A stretch of 48,507 nucleotides of DNA from contig JAHFAI010000009.1 in assembly GCA_023250635.1 (NCBI GenBank), forward strand, positions 1 to 48,507, in the 5' to 3' direction. Positions 16,172 to 23,977 of the stretch are shown in pieces (position 1 is the stretch's first letter; every line of letters starts with the position of its first letter). This DNA is from Deltaproteobacteria bacterium. GTDB lineage: Bacteria; Bdellovibrionota_B; Oligoflexia; Oligoflexales; Bog-1112. The position numbers and the translations under genes were made by a program. The notes beneath the pieces are model-generated. The model worked only from the letters and a program-made list of their open reading frames with translations, had not been told where the DNA came from and made no database searches.

Positions 16172-16199
16172 TTGCCCAGTAATGGAAATGCAGTATATC
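16172..16199 (+). promoter_or_regulatory. candidate gpsA promoter
   Basis: TTGCCC at 16172-16177, a 16-base spacer and TATATC at 16194-16199, followed by the gpsA ATG at 16247 with GAAGG before it. The -10 box overlaps the -10 box of the opposing nuoA promoter, so the two could compete for polymerase. Confidence 0.35.
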
Positions 16200-16220
16200 G
16201 CCCTCAAAAGGGTTTCACAA
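16192..16220 (-). promoter_or_regulatory. strong sigma-70-like promoter of the nuo operon
   Basis: On the minus strand TTGTGA at 16215-16220, a 17-base spacer and TATACT at 16192-16197 give near-consensus boxes and ideal spacing, about 33 bases before the nuoA ATG. Confidence 0.6.
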
Positions 16221-16246
16221 ATATTAAATCGCGTGAAGGCAACACT

Positions 16247-17278
16247 ATGCAGCAAGCCCCTCAACAACGGATTCTGGTTCTCGGCGCCGGTAATTTTGGC
16301 ACCTGCCTGGCGCAACACTTAAGCACCAATCATCACCGGGTGCTGCTCTGGGACCGCAATGCTTCATTGATCGCTGGCATCAATAGCGACCATCGCAACC
16401 CCCACTATCTTTCACGGGTTAAGTTGGCCAGCTCTATCAGCGGCATCAGCGAACTAAGTCCCGAGGCTATTCGTGGGGTGGAGGCCGTGGTCTTAGCAGT
16501 ACCAGCTCAAGCGTTACGCCAAGTTCTCGAACTGCTTAAAGGCCATCTCACTGCTGAGCAGTTGCTGGTCTGCGCCAGCAAAGGAATAGAAATTGCCACG
16601 GGAAAACTGCCCTTGAGCCTAGCCGAGGAAGTCCTTGGCCAGGACATTGCTGAGCAGATGGTTACCTTGTCGGGGCCAAGTTTTGCTAGTGAAGTAGTGG
16701 AAGGACAACCCACGGGGGTCTCCGTCGCCAGTCGTTCGTCCCAAGCGGCTCGGCGCTGTCAGCAGATCTTTCATTCACCAAAATTTCGCACCTATACGAG
16801 CCGCGATCCCGTGGGCCTCGAAATTGCTGGCGCCCTCAAAAACGTTATTGCCATTGCCAGCGGAGCCTGCGCCGGCCTTGGCTATCAGTACAACGCGCGT
16901 GCCACCTTAATTACCCGGGGCTTAGCTGAAATCACCCGGGTAGGACTGGCCCTCGGGGCCAATCCCCAAACCTTTACCGGGCTCGGTGGGGTCGGCGATC
17001 TGTTTCTGACCTGTTCGTCGGAGAAAAGCAGGAACTATACGGTGGGTTTTCAAATCGGCCAGGGAAAAAAATTAGATAAGGTACTTGCCGATCTCGGTTC
17101 TACCGCTGAAGGGGTGCCCACGGCAAAGTCAGCGTTTTTTCTCACCCAAAAACTTGGCGTCCACTGCCCCATTCTTACTTCGGTCTACCAAGTACTCTAC
17201 GAAGGCAAAGATATCGGCCTAGCCACCATCGCCTTGATGACCAGCAGCCCCAAGGAAGAGGGAGAGTGGATGCTCTAG
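16247..17278 (+). CDS. gpsA: NAD(P)-dependent glycerol-3-phosphate dehydrogenase
   Basis: Cytosolic enzyme that reduces dihydroxyacetone phosphate to sn-glycerol 3-phosphate for phospholipid synthesis. The nucleotide-binding motif GAGNFG is at 13-18. The family segment SGPSFASEVVEGQPT follows, then the catalytic Lys in GALKNVIAIASG. The substrate-contacting motif GGVGDLFLTCSSEKSRNYTVG lies in the C-terminal domain. At 343 residues it is of normal length. The ATG at 16247 follows GAAGG by eight bases. Divergent from nuoA and convergent with sodB, only 17 bases away. Confidence 0.95.
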   Translation: MQQAPQQRILVLGAGNFGTCLAQHLSTNHHRVLLWDRNASLIAGINSDHRNPHYLSRVKLASSISGISELSPEAIRGVEAVVLAVPAQALRQVLELLKGHLTAEQLLVCASKGIEIATGKLPLSLAEEVLGQDIAEQMVTLSGPSFASEVVEGQPTGVSVASRSSQAARRCQQIFHSPKFRTYTSRDPVGLEIAGALKNVIAIASGACAGLGYQYNARATLITRGLAEITRVGLALGANPQTFTGLGGVGDLFLTCSSEKSRNYTVGFQIGQGKKLDKVLADLGSTAEGVPTAKSAFFLTQKLGVHCPILTSVYQVLYEGKDIGLATIALMTSSPKEEGEWML

Positions 17279-17295
17279 GGTCTAGGGCCTAGGGT

Positions 17296-17874
17296 TTAGC
17301 GCAGATTGCTGGCGGCAAAATTCCAATTCACCAATTGCCAAAAACTCTCAATATATTTAGGACGAGCATTGCGATAATCTATGTAGTAGGCATGCTCCCA
17401 CACATCACAGGTGAGCAGCGGATGATGATGCTTAAGCAGGGGATTGCCAGCATTTGCCTCCTGAGAAATCACCAATTTATTATGCTCATCCTGGGAGAGA
17501 AAAGCCCAGCCAGAGCCAAATTGGCTTGCCGCAGCCCTGGTAAATTCCTCCTTAAAGGCGGCGAACGAGGCAAAATCGCGAACAATCATATCAGCAAGTT
17601 TGCCCGTGGGCTCATTGCCGCCCTTAGGAGAGAGGCTGTTCCAGTAAAAAGTATGATTCCATACTTGGGCAGCATTGTTGTAGATTGCACCGCGCGACTT
17701 TAAGACCAGTTCGTCTAAGCTCGCCGAGTGGAATTCCGACTCGGGCAAAAGCTTGTTAAGATTAGTTACATAAGCTTGATGATGTTTGCCATAATGGTAT
17801 TCCAGGGTTTCCTGGGAAATATGCGGCTCAAGGGCGTTTAACGCATAGGGCAAGTTAGGAAGATTAATAGTCAT
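17296..17874 (-). CDS. sodB: superoxide dismutase, iron/manganese type, probably Fe
   Basis: Converts superoxide to oxygen and hydrogen peroxide in the cytoplasm. The four metal ligands are H27, H74 (QVWNHTFYW), D157 and H161 (DVWEHAYYIDY). HHQAYVTNLNKL follows the first ligand. The 192-residue length, AAASQFGSGWAFL (residues 114-126) and AAQVWNHTFYW are more like the Fe enzymes; metal use cannot be proved from sequence. The ATG at 17874 follows GGAG by eight bases. No signal peptide is present. The upstream gap to the divergent top6B gene is 155 bases without a clear promoter. Confidence 0.93.
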   Translation of the reverse strand: MTINLPNLPYALNALEPHISQETLEYHYGKHHQAYVTNLNKLLPESEFHSASLDELVLKSRGAIYNNAAQVWNHTFYWNSLSPKGGNEPTGKLADMIVRDFASFAAFKEEFTRAAASQFGSGWAFLSQDEHNKLVISQEANAGNPLLKHHHPLLTCDVWEHAYYIDYRNARPKYIESFWQLVNWNFAASNLR

Positions 17875-18029
17875 TTCAACACTCCAGGCAAGAAAGACAA
17901 AAAGTTAGAGGATAAAATTTTCTTCATCCTAAGATATAGTTCCAATGCAAGAGTCCGCGCACCAATCGATATGTAGCAGAAAAACTTGTCTTGTACAAAT
18001 TAACCCCTTAGGGAGCCAAAGCCAGCCTC

Positions 18030-19826
18030 ATGACAAATTCTTCGAGTCAGATAACCAAAAGCAGCACTGCGGAATACTTTGCAAAAAACCTCCAACAAGT
18101 TGGCTTTTCCTCTCCAGCTAAGGCGGTGTTGACCACCTTAAAAGAAGCCATGGATAATGCCCTCGATGCCTGCGAGGAATTTGGTATTCTGCCAGAAATT
18201 ACCGTGATAATTGAAAAAAAAGGCAAGGGTCATCTTCGTCATACAGATCGGATTATGATACGGGTGGTGGACAATGGCCCCGGACTTACCCTCCAGCAGG
18301 TGCCGATGGTTTTTGGTGAATATCTCGCCTCGTCAAAATTTGGCCGCGGACGTTGCTCCCGGGGCCAGCAGGGCATCGGAATTTCCGCTGCCACCACCTG
18401 GGCGGTACAAACCTCCGCCACCGGGGCTCGCGTAATCACCAAGCAGAAAAACATGAAAAAAGCTTTATCATGCATGGTGATTACCGATTTAAAAAAGAAC
18501 CAGGGGATTATCAAAGAGAAAGAAATGACCAACTGGGATCGCGAGCACGGCACCAGCGTTGAATTCTTGATCGATGGTCGCCTGCAGATGAATGGTGAGG
18601 GAGGGATTCTTGCTTATTTACGCGGCAACATACTGCTTAACCCTCATTTGACCTTAAAATACCAGCTCCCTGATCTGGCCCCCACCACGATCTCACGGGT
18701 AAGTGATATAGTTCCGGTTATTCCTCCTTCCCTACCGCCTCATCCGCATACGATGAAGCTTGGTGAATTTATGAGCCATGCCCGCTTATTTGGGCGGATT
18801 AAACTCAGCGACTGGCTCGAACGCGGATTCTCGCGACTTTCTCGCCCCGAAATTACCGCTATAGTTAAAACCAGTGGTTATAAAGCCAGTTTAGCTGAGC
18901 AAACCGTAACCAGCCTGACGGCCGAACAATTAAAAAAACTCTTCGCTACTATCCAGGAAATGGACCTGCGACCACCGGCAACCAAATCGGTGATCACTAT
19001 CGGCGAAGAGGCCTTATCCTTAAGCATTCAGCGTCTGGGCCAAATCGACTATTTTTCGGTGGTAAGCCGCCGGCCGATTATTTGTGACCTTAAGCCGGTG
19101 CAGGTAGAAGTAGCAGTAGCCCGCCTGCAAACCAAGGGAGGCGACAGCGATGAAGCGGTGCAGGTTCTGCGCTTTGCTAATCGCGTCCCCCTGCAATTTG
19201 ACCGAGCTTCCTGCGCTATTATTAAAGCCATCTCCTCGGTGAATTGGCGCGCCTATAATCTTAAACAGTCGAAGGGAGGGCTACCAAGCGGTCCCTATAT
19301 TATTGCGGTCAGCATCGTCTCCCCTTTTATTAAGTTCAAGAATGCCTCCAAAGAAACCATCGATGCCTCCGACGAGCTGGTCGAAGAAATTCGCGCGGCT
19401 TTGATGAAGGCAGGACTTAAGCTTTCGCGTCATCTTAAAAAAGAACACAAAGAACGTGAACTCGAGTCAAAGCTCCAGCATATTGAAAAATTTAGCCCGA
19501 TTTTGGTGGACACCCTCTGTCGCCTTACCAATGCCAACAAGGAGCGCAGGCTACGCGCCGAAAATGGCCTGCTTAAAATTCTCGGTCGCGATAATCAGGA
19601 AACCGTCAAGGAACTCCAAGCTGCAGAGGTCAAACTCGCCGCGCATTTATCAAAGCAAAAAGATTCTCTGGTGATGTTTAACGACGAAGATAAACAGTTA
19701 ATGCACCACGAAGAGGAGCTTAGCGAAAAGCCCCTTGACTTAGAAGAAGCTGAGCCAAAGAAGAAAACCAAAAAAGCCCCGGCGGCAAAAAAGGCCCCAG
19801 CGGCAAAAAAGAAAAAAAAGAAATGA
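18030..19826 (+). CDS. top6B: DNA topoisomerase VI subunit B (ATPase)
   Basis: ATPase subunit of type IIB topoisomerase VI, which gates a second duplex through a break made by subunit A. GHKL motifs are clear: KEAMDNALDACEE at 38-50 (E39 base, N43 for Mg), VVDNGPGL at 79-86 and the ATP-lid SRGQQGIGISA at 110-120. An H2TH-like middle and a transducer domain follow, including FANRVPLQFDRAS, VNWRAYNL and the SPFIKFKNASKE segment holding the switch Lys. The protein is 598 residues, somewhat longer than archaeal forms, because of an acidic stretch and a final Lys/Ala/Pro tail at 577-598. The ATG at 18030 has a weak ribosome site; AGGGAG lies rather far upstream. It is followed by top6A. Confidence 0.93.
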   Translation: MTNSSSQITKSSTAEYFAKNLQQVGFSSPAKAVLTTLKEAMDNALDACEEFGILPEITVIIEKKGKGHLRHTDRIMIRVVDNGPGLTLQQVPMVFGEYLASSKFGRGRCSRGQQGIGISAATTWAVQTSATGARVITKQKNMKKALSCMVITDLKKNQGIIKEKEMTNWDREHGTSVEFLIDGRLQMNGEGGILAYLRGNILLNPHLTLKYQLPDLAPTTISRVSDIVPVIPPSLPPHPHTMKLGEFMSHARLFGRIKLSDWLERGFSRLSRPEITAIVKTSGYKASLAEQTVTSLTAEQLKKLFATIQEMDLRPPATKSVITIGEEALSLSIQRLGQIDYFSVVSRRPIICDLKPVQVEVAVARLQTKGGDSDEAVQVLRFANRVPLQFDRASCAIIKAISSVNWRAYNLKQSKGGLPSGPYIIAVSIVSPFIKFKNASKETIDASDELVEEIRAALMKAGLKLSRHLKKEHKERELESKLQHIEKFSPILVDTLCRLTNANKERRLRAENGLLKILGRDNQETVKELQAAEVKLAAHLSKQKDSLVMFNDEDKQLMHHEEELSEKPLDLEEAEPKKKTKKAPAAKKAPAAKKKKKK

Positions 19827-19862
19827 ACTCCCCATCATTGGTAAAGTTTTTTAAAGGGGAGC

Positions 19863-19900
19863 GCGAGGGGAAACCTTTTTACAAAAAGGTTTCCCCTCGC
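19863..19900. terminator. 18-bp perfect hairpin between top6B and top6A
   Basis: Positions 19863-19880 are exactly complementary to 19883-19900 around a two-base centre. The inner part is a T-run/A-run and the outer part is GC-rich, so in RNA it resembles an intrinsic terminator or processing site with the U-run inside the stem. It begins 37 bases after the top6B stop and ends 40 bases before the top6A start. It could set the ratio of the two subunits. Confidence 0.55.
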
Positions 19901-19940
19901 AAAGATCTGAATACATTACTAAAAGATTAAAGGGTCTCTA

Positions 19941-21098
19941 ATGGTTAAATATTCTACGCGCAAACAAAGTGAAATAACTTCTTCGGCAATAGCGTTATGC
20001 GACCGCTTACTGAGCGAACTTGAAAAGGGGAGGCGCCCCGTACTTTCGGCCACCAAGTGCTCCCTTGATAATTCTGTCTATACACCTTCCATAGGTTATT
20101 TGACCCCAGGAAGTAAGCGGGTGCAATCGGAGTTGAATGTCTCCTCGGTAAAGAAAATTTCTCGCTCCCTTTTTATGTTGGAAATTCTCCTGCGCAACGT
20201 CAATGTTGGCGGTATTAATACCAAGCGGGAACTGTACTACATAAGTAAAGGCTTGCTGAAAAGCAACCCACTGATCAAGCCCTTGGATTTTGACGACCAG
20301 GTAGAATCCGACGCGACCATCGATTTTGTCTGCGAAATCCTCGAATGCTATCGCGAAGAACTCAATTGCTTTGCTAACGATCGCGGCGGTCAAACCTATT
20401 CCCAACATCTTATCGTCACCGAAACCATGCCTAACGGCGAAACTGCGGAGATCGATCTTTCGCGCCTTGGCACCTCACCATTTATGCCAAAAAATCGTCC
20501 CCAAAATCTAACCTTAAAGGCGAAAGGCAAAATTGATTTCTGCTTAGTCTTAGAATCAGAAGGTACGGCAAACACCTTAGTTGCCAACGGCATTACCAAG
20601 CGCCATCCCTGCATCGTTGTCGGCGCCCAAGGGGTTCCTTCTAACGCCGTACGCGGTTGGGTAAAGCGCATTCAAGACCAACTGACTGTACCGATTTATT
20701 TCTTTGGCGATCTCGATGCCTATACCCTGCAGAATATCTACCGCACCCTCAAGGCAGGCTCGGCCTCATCATTGATTCGTAACAAGGATTTTTCGGCACC
20801 GGACGTAAGATTCTTAGGGGTATTGCCGGAAGATATCAAAAAATACGATCTCTTCCACTATGATGTAAAAATGAACGATCCGAGCGAGGCGCGTTCCCTG
20901 AAAAAAGCTGAGGATGCCCTCAAAAATGATCCATTTTTTCGCAGCAACCGCAATAAAGGCCTGGTGAAGATTCTCAACTGGCTGATCGAATCTCGTAAAC
21001 GCTGCGAGCAGCAGTCTTTCTTTAGCGTTGACGGTCGCGATCCGCTAATTTTCGAAAAGATAATAATTGAGAAAATTAAATCCGGCAGCTACGTGTAA
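19941..21098 (+). CDS. top6A: DNA topoisomerase VI subunit A (Spo11-like cleavage subunit)
   Basis: Cleaves DNA through a covalent 5'-phosphotyrosine link. The winged-helix domain carries the catalytic tyrosine Y100 in TKRELYYIS (94-102). The Toprim domain carries E205 (LVLESEG) and the Asp pair D257/D259 in FFGDLDAYT, which bind Mg. VVGAQGVPSNAVRGWVKR at 226-243 corresponds to the archaeal KGQPxRAxR stretch. At 385 residues it is of normal length. The ATG at 19941 follows AAGGG. With top6B just upstream this is a complete topoisomerase VI in the B-then-A order. Confidence 0.92.
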   Translation: MVKYSTRKQSEITSSAIALCDRLLSELEKGRRPVLSATKCSLDNSVYTPSIGYLTPGSKRVQSELNVSSVKKISRSLFMLEILLRNVNVGGINTKRELYYISKGLLKSNPLIKPLDFDDQVESDATIDFVCEILECYREELNCFANDRGGQTYSQHLIVTETMPNGETAEIDLSRLGTSPFMPKNRPQNLTLKAKGKIDFCLVLESEGTANTLVANGITKRHPCIVVGAQGVPSNAVRGWVKRIQDQLTVPIYFFGDLDAYTLQNIYRTLKAGSASSLIRNKDFSAPDVRFLGVLPEDIKKYDLFHYDVKMNDPSEARSLKKAEDALKNDPFFRSNRNKGLVKILNWLIESRKRCEQQSFFSVDGRDPLIFEKIIIEKIKSGSYV

Positions 21099-21130
21099 GA
21101 AATTTCGGCAGCGAGATTGTTTGCTCGCCA

Positions 21131-22414
21131 TCAACCTTTGGTTAATACCGCCAGCCATTCCATCTTATCGGTCTGGGCAAACATATCGAAGGCTTCAAGC
21201 TGACGCAGGACAAAACCACTACTCGCCAGGGCCTTGAGATCGCGGGCGAGAGTTTTCATTTCACAGGAGACATAGATTAACTGGCAGCTGGGATGACGAT
21301 TTAACACGGTGATCAGCGCTTCTCGTGCTTTAGGGGCCAAACCGCTGCGTGCAGGATTGGTAACGATAACCTGGGGACGCTGCCCCCATTCAGGAATATC
21401 CTGCAAGACAGTTTCGGTAGCACCACTTACCAGGGTAACAGCAGTCTCAAGCTTGTTGCGGCGAAGATTCGCTTCCGCATCTTGAATGCAGCTGGGATTT
21501 TCTTCGATGCCGAGCACCCGAAATCCTGCCCGCGCCAAAATCATTGCAATCGGGCCTGAGCCACAATAGAGATCCCAAGCCACACCGCTTTGCGACATAC
21601 CAACGAGCTGTTCAATACGACGGAAAAGATTCTGCGCTTGCCAGGGGTTTACCTGAAAAAAACTGGTGGGACTAATTTCGAAACGCAAACCACAGAGCGA
21701 TTCCCGCAGGAACTTCTGTCCGGCTAAATGAATGGTCTCGTTGCCAAAAATAGCGTTGCCCGAGCCTGCCTGGAGGTTGAGATACACCGAAACCACCCGC
21801 TGCTGACGCTGGCGGACATTGGTAATAATCTGCTTTAAAGCACTGCGACACTCAAGATTGGTCACCACAAAGGTAAGCATCACTTCGGAAGTCAGATGCG
21901 AGGCGCGCATAACGATATAACGAATATCCCCGCTCGCGGTACGCTCGTGCCACGGCGCTAAACTTGAAGCTTCGAGCTCATCCTGCAAGATTTCCAGAAC
22001 CTGCTTGATGGAGGCAACGTGCAGAGGGCAGCGGCCAATATCGATCACATCATGGGAATTAGGCTTATAAAGACCAATGCGAAAGCGTTTGCCGTCGAGC
22101 CGATCACTGCTTAAACTCGGGGCCACCGCTAGTTTAGCCGAGGCCCGATAATAGAGCTGCTTGGGAGAGGGAACGGGAGCTAAGAGCTTGGTTTGATTTA
22201 ATCCTAGCTCGCCCGATAAAAGGTCTAATCCTGCTTGATATTTGGCTTTTAGACCCTGCTCATAGGGCATATTTACGAATACACAGGCCTGGCATTGGCT
22301 CTGCAGCGAGCACTGGGGAGGCGCGCTTGCAGGAGGGGCATTAAAGTTTTTCTTAGCCCCTAGCAACTGCGGTCGGTCCCGCTTTAAGAGGGGTTTCCTC
22401 AATCGTACTGTCAT
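21131..22414 (-). CDS. 23S rRNA/tRNA uracil-5 methyltransferase of the TrmA/RlmD family
   Basis: S-adenosylmethionine-dependent RNA methyltransferase that forms 5-methyluridine. Iron-sulfur cluster cysteines are C35, C41 and C44 (CSLQSQCQACVF) plus one in DIGRCPLH. The SAM pocket is WDLYCGSGPIAMILA, with GIEENPSC binding the ribose. Substrate motifs are ISPTSFFQVNPWQA and NPARSGL, the latter replacing the common DPPRxG. The nucleophile is C384 in YVSCEMKTLARDL. The N-terminal TRAM domain of RlmD is not evident. The cluster cysteines favour RlmD/RlmC over TrmA, but the target base cannot be fixed. It converges tail-to-tail with top6A, 32 bases away. Confidence 0.85.
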   Translation of the reverse strand: MTVRLRKPLLKRDRPQLLGAKKNFNAPPASAPPQCSLQSQCQACVFVNMPYEQGLKAKYQAGLDLLSGELGLNQTKLLAPVPSPKQLYYRASAKLAVAPSLSSDRLDGKRFRIGLYKPNSHDVIDIGRCPLHVASIKQVLEILQDELEASSLAPWHERTASGDIRYIVMRASHLTSEVMLTFVVTNLECRSALKQIITNVRQRQQRVVSVYLNLQAGSGNAIFGNETIHLAGQKFLRESLCGLRFEISPTSFFQVNPWQAQNLFRRIEQLVGMSQSGVAWDLYCGSGPIAMILARAGFRVLGIEENPSCIQDAEANLRRNKLETAVTLVSGATETVLQDIPEWGQRPQVIVTNPARSGLAPKAREALITVLNRHPSCQLIYVSCEMKTLARDLKALASSGFVLRQLEAFDMFAQTDKMEWLAVLTKG

Positions 22415-22779
22415 ATTATGGGCTCAAGCGTTCTGGATATTAGCGATCGTGCGGGGAAATCCCTAGTGCAACCAGTCTTTCTTTCCGGCTAGGCGAAGGA
22501 GGGGTTGTACCATAGTTTCGCGATCGACGGAAGATTTTAATCCTGAGAACCTTACTTTATGGCTTACACGGGTGCAATAATCAAATAATTCCTTATTATC
22601 AATATGTTATAAAGATCGATCTTGGGAGGTCCTTCGCGTTGCTCAGGATGACGAGATGCTGCTCAGGATGACGAGATGCTGCTCAGCATGACGAGATGCT
22701 GCTCAGCATGACGAGATGCTGCTCAGCATGACGGGGCAAAAGGAGCATGCTACAATTAGAATTCATCATGGAGCGTTTT
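22415..22779. other. intergenic region with extragenic repeats
   Basis: A 365-base gap between the divergent methyltransferase and response-regulator genes. Apart from the tandem repeat at 22625-22736 it holds a perfect 12-base palindrome AAGATCGATCTT at 22612-22623 and an AT-rich stretch at 22577-22612. Open frames crossing 22683-22874 are products of the repeat and are not called. No RNA gene is seen. Confidence 0.6.
22625..22736. repeat. 20-bp tandem repeat grown from an RHPERSEG-type element
   Basis: GCTCAGGATGACGAGATGCT occurs at 22641-22660 and 22661-22680. It then recurs with G-to-C at its seventh base at 22681-22700 and 22701-22720, and partly at 22721-22736. The preceding bases at 22625-22640 match one arm of the extragenic hairpin at 47838-47913. 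No spacers exist, so it is not a CRISPR array. Confidence 0.85.
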
Positions 22780-23511
22780 ATGACCACTATTTTAATAGTC
22801 GATGCGGTTAAATCAAGTATCGTCATGACCTCGGAGATTATCAAAGACCATCTGCCTGGATCAAGCATTCTCATCGCTGCTAACGGTCAAGAAGCGGTGG
22901 AAATCGCCAGCCAAAAAGCTCTCAATCTCATGATAATCGATATCGATCTTCCCGATACTGATGCCATTACCTTGACTAAGTATTTTCGTCAGTTTTATCG
23001 TTTTCCCATCCTCATCACCACCTTTCCGGAACAGGTAATTATCGCCGCAATAAACCTTGAACTTTTTGCCTATCAAGATGCAACTGACTGGCTGAAAAAA
23101 CCAGTAAATTCCCAAGAAATGGCCGCGAAACTTGATCGCTATGTCACCAAAAAATCCCGAATCGAAAAACAATTTGAAACCACTATCGCGGCATCGCTTT
23201 CTGCTCATAACAGCAACAGCAAAAAAAACCAAAACACCAAAGGAAATATTATAACTTTGAGCATTTACAGCGCCCTGGTTGAGCTCGAGGACAAAGTCGA
23301 TTTCGATTTGGGCGATGAGGTAACCGTATCTCTTCTCACTCCTCTGCAACAAAAAACCAGTGCCAAGCTCAACGGAGCTACTAAGGTCACTGCCAAAATA
23401 ACCTGGACCAACAAGAACAAGAATCAGGCCGAGATCGAGTTCGCTAAGCTCAGCAATAAATCGCTCAAAATCATCGAAGCTATTTTACGCAAATCCGCGA
23501 CAATTGGCTGA
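22780..23511 (+). CDS. response regulator with C-terminal PilZ-like domain
   Basis: A 243-residue two-part signalling protein. The receiver domain spans about 1-120: D8 (LIVDAV, only one of the usual acidic pair), phospho-acceptor D54 in MIIDIDLPD, T80/T81 and K107 in WLKKPV. After a Ser/Asn/Lys-rich linker (about 145-165) the last 80 residues (KGNIITLSIYSALVEL, then LGDEVTVSLL and AEIEFAKLS) look like a PilZ beta-barrel. PilZ domains often bind cyclic-di-GMP, but the RxxxR motif is not seen, so ligand binding is doubtful. The ATG at 22780 has GGAG eight bases upstream; ATGs at 22747 and 22768 are worse placed. Its TGA overlaps the ATG of the next gene. Confidence 0.75.
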   Translation: MTTILIVDAVKSSIVMTSEIIKDHLPGSSILIAANGQEAVEIASQKALNLMIIDIDLPDTDAITLTKYFRQFYRFPILITTFPEQVIIAAINLELFAYQDATDWLKKPVNSQEMAAKLDRYVTKKSRIEKQFETTIAASLSAHNSNSKKNQNTKGNIITLSIYSALVELEDKVDFDLGDEVTVSLLTPLQQKTSAKLNGATKVTAKITWTNKNKNQAEIEFAKLSNKSLKIIEAILRKSATIG

Positions 23512-23966
23512 TGCTCCCCCTGTGGGCGACTATGGGGATGGCAAATAGCCTTATTGCTATACTCCTCGTTTGGCGTTCCCCATGGCAACGCAATAGCCTT
23601 CTGGCTTTAAGCTTGGCCTTGTGGGGCTGCTATTCGACGTTTCCGGCATACCTCACCCCGCTCCTCCTCTGTACTGTGCTTCCCCTGGTCGAAGAGATCG
23701 TATTTCGTGGCGGGTTAAGCTCTTTTCTTCGCAGATTACAGGGAAGCAGCTTCTGGGCAAGCTATGCGAGCGCCTTAGTTTTTGCTTTTGCCCACAGCAT
23801 TTTTCTGCCGAGGGGTGACTTAACGCTGGTCGTCGGACCCTTTCTTTTGGGATGCTGCTGCGAGCTATTGCGCGCGTGGCGTGGGGCTCTATGGCCGGGG
23901 ATACTCCTTCATGGAGTACTTAATTTTCATGCCCTAGGGCCCTCTCCCTCCCTCTATTTTTTCTAG
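23511..23966 (+). CDS. CPBP-family intramembrane metalloprotease
   Basis: A 151-residue membrane protein of the CPBP (Abi/Rce1-like) family. All three signature motifs are present: EEIVFRG (E61, E62, R66), FAFAHSIF (H95) and HGVLNFH (H134, N138), which form the metal site in the membrane. Helices flank each motif, starting with MANSLIAILLVW. It is shorter than usual (200-280) because N-terminal helices are missing. Its ATG overlaps the response-regulator stop by one base (TGATG), so the two are co-translated. Substrate unknown. It ends 11 bases from the convergent pabB gene. Confidence 0.8.
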   Translation: MLPLWATMGMANSLIAILLVWRSPWQRNSLLALSLALWGCYSTFPAYLTPLLLCTVLPLVEEIVFRGGLSSFLRRLQGSSFWASYASALVFAFAHSIFLPRGDLTLVVGPFLLGCCCELLRAWRGALWPGILLHGVLNFHALGPSPSLYFF

Positions 23967-23977
23967 CAAAATTCTTC

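Noticed and set aside
22641-22736. Possible CRISPR array
   Set aside because: The units are directly tandem with no spacers and no cas genes are near.
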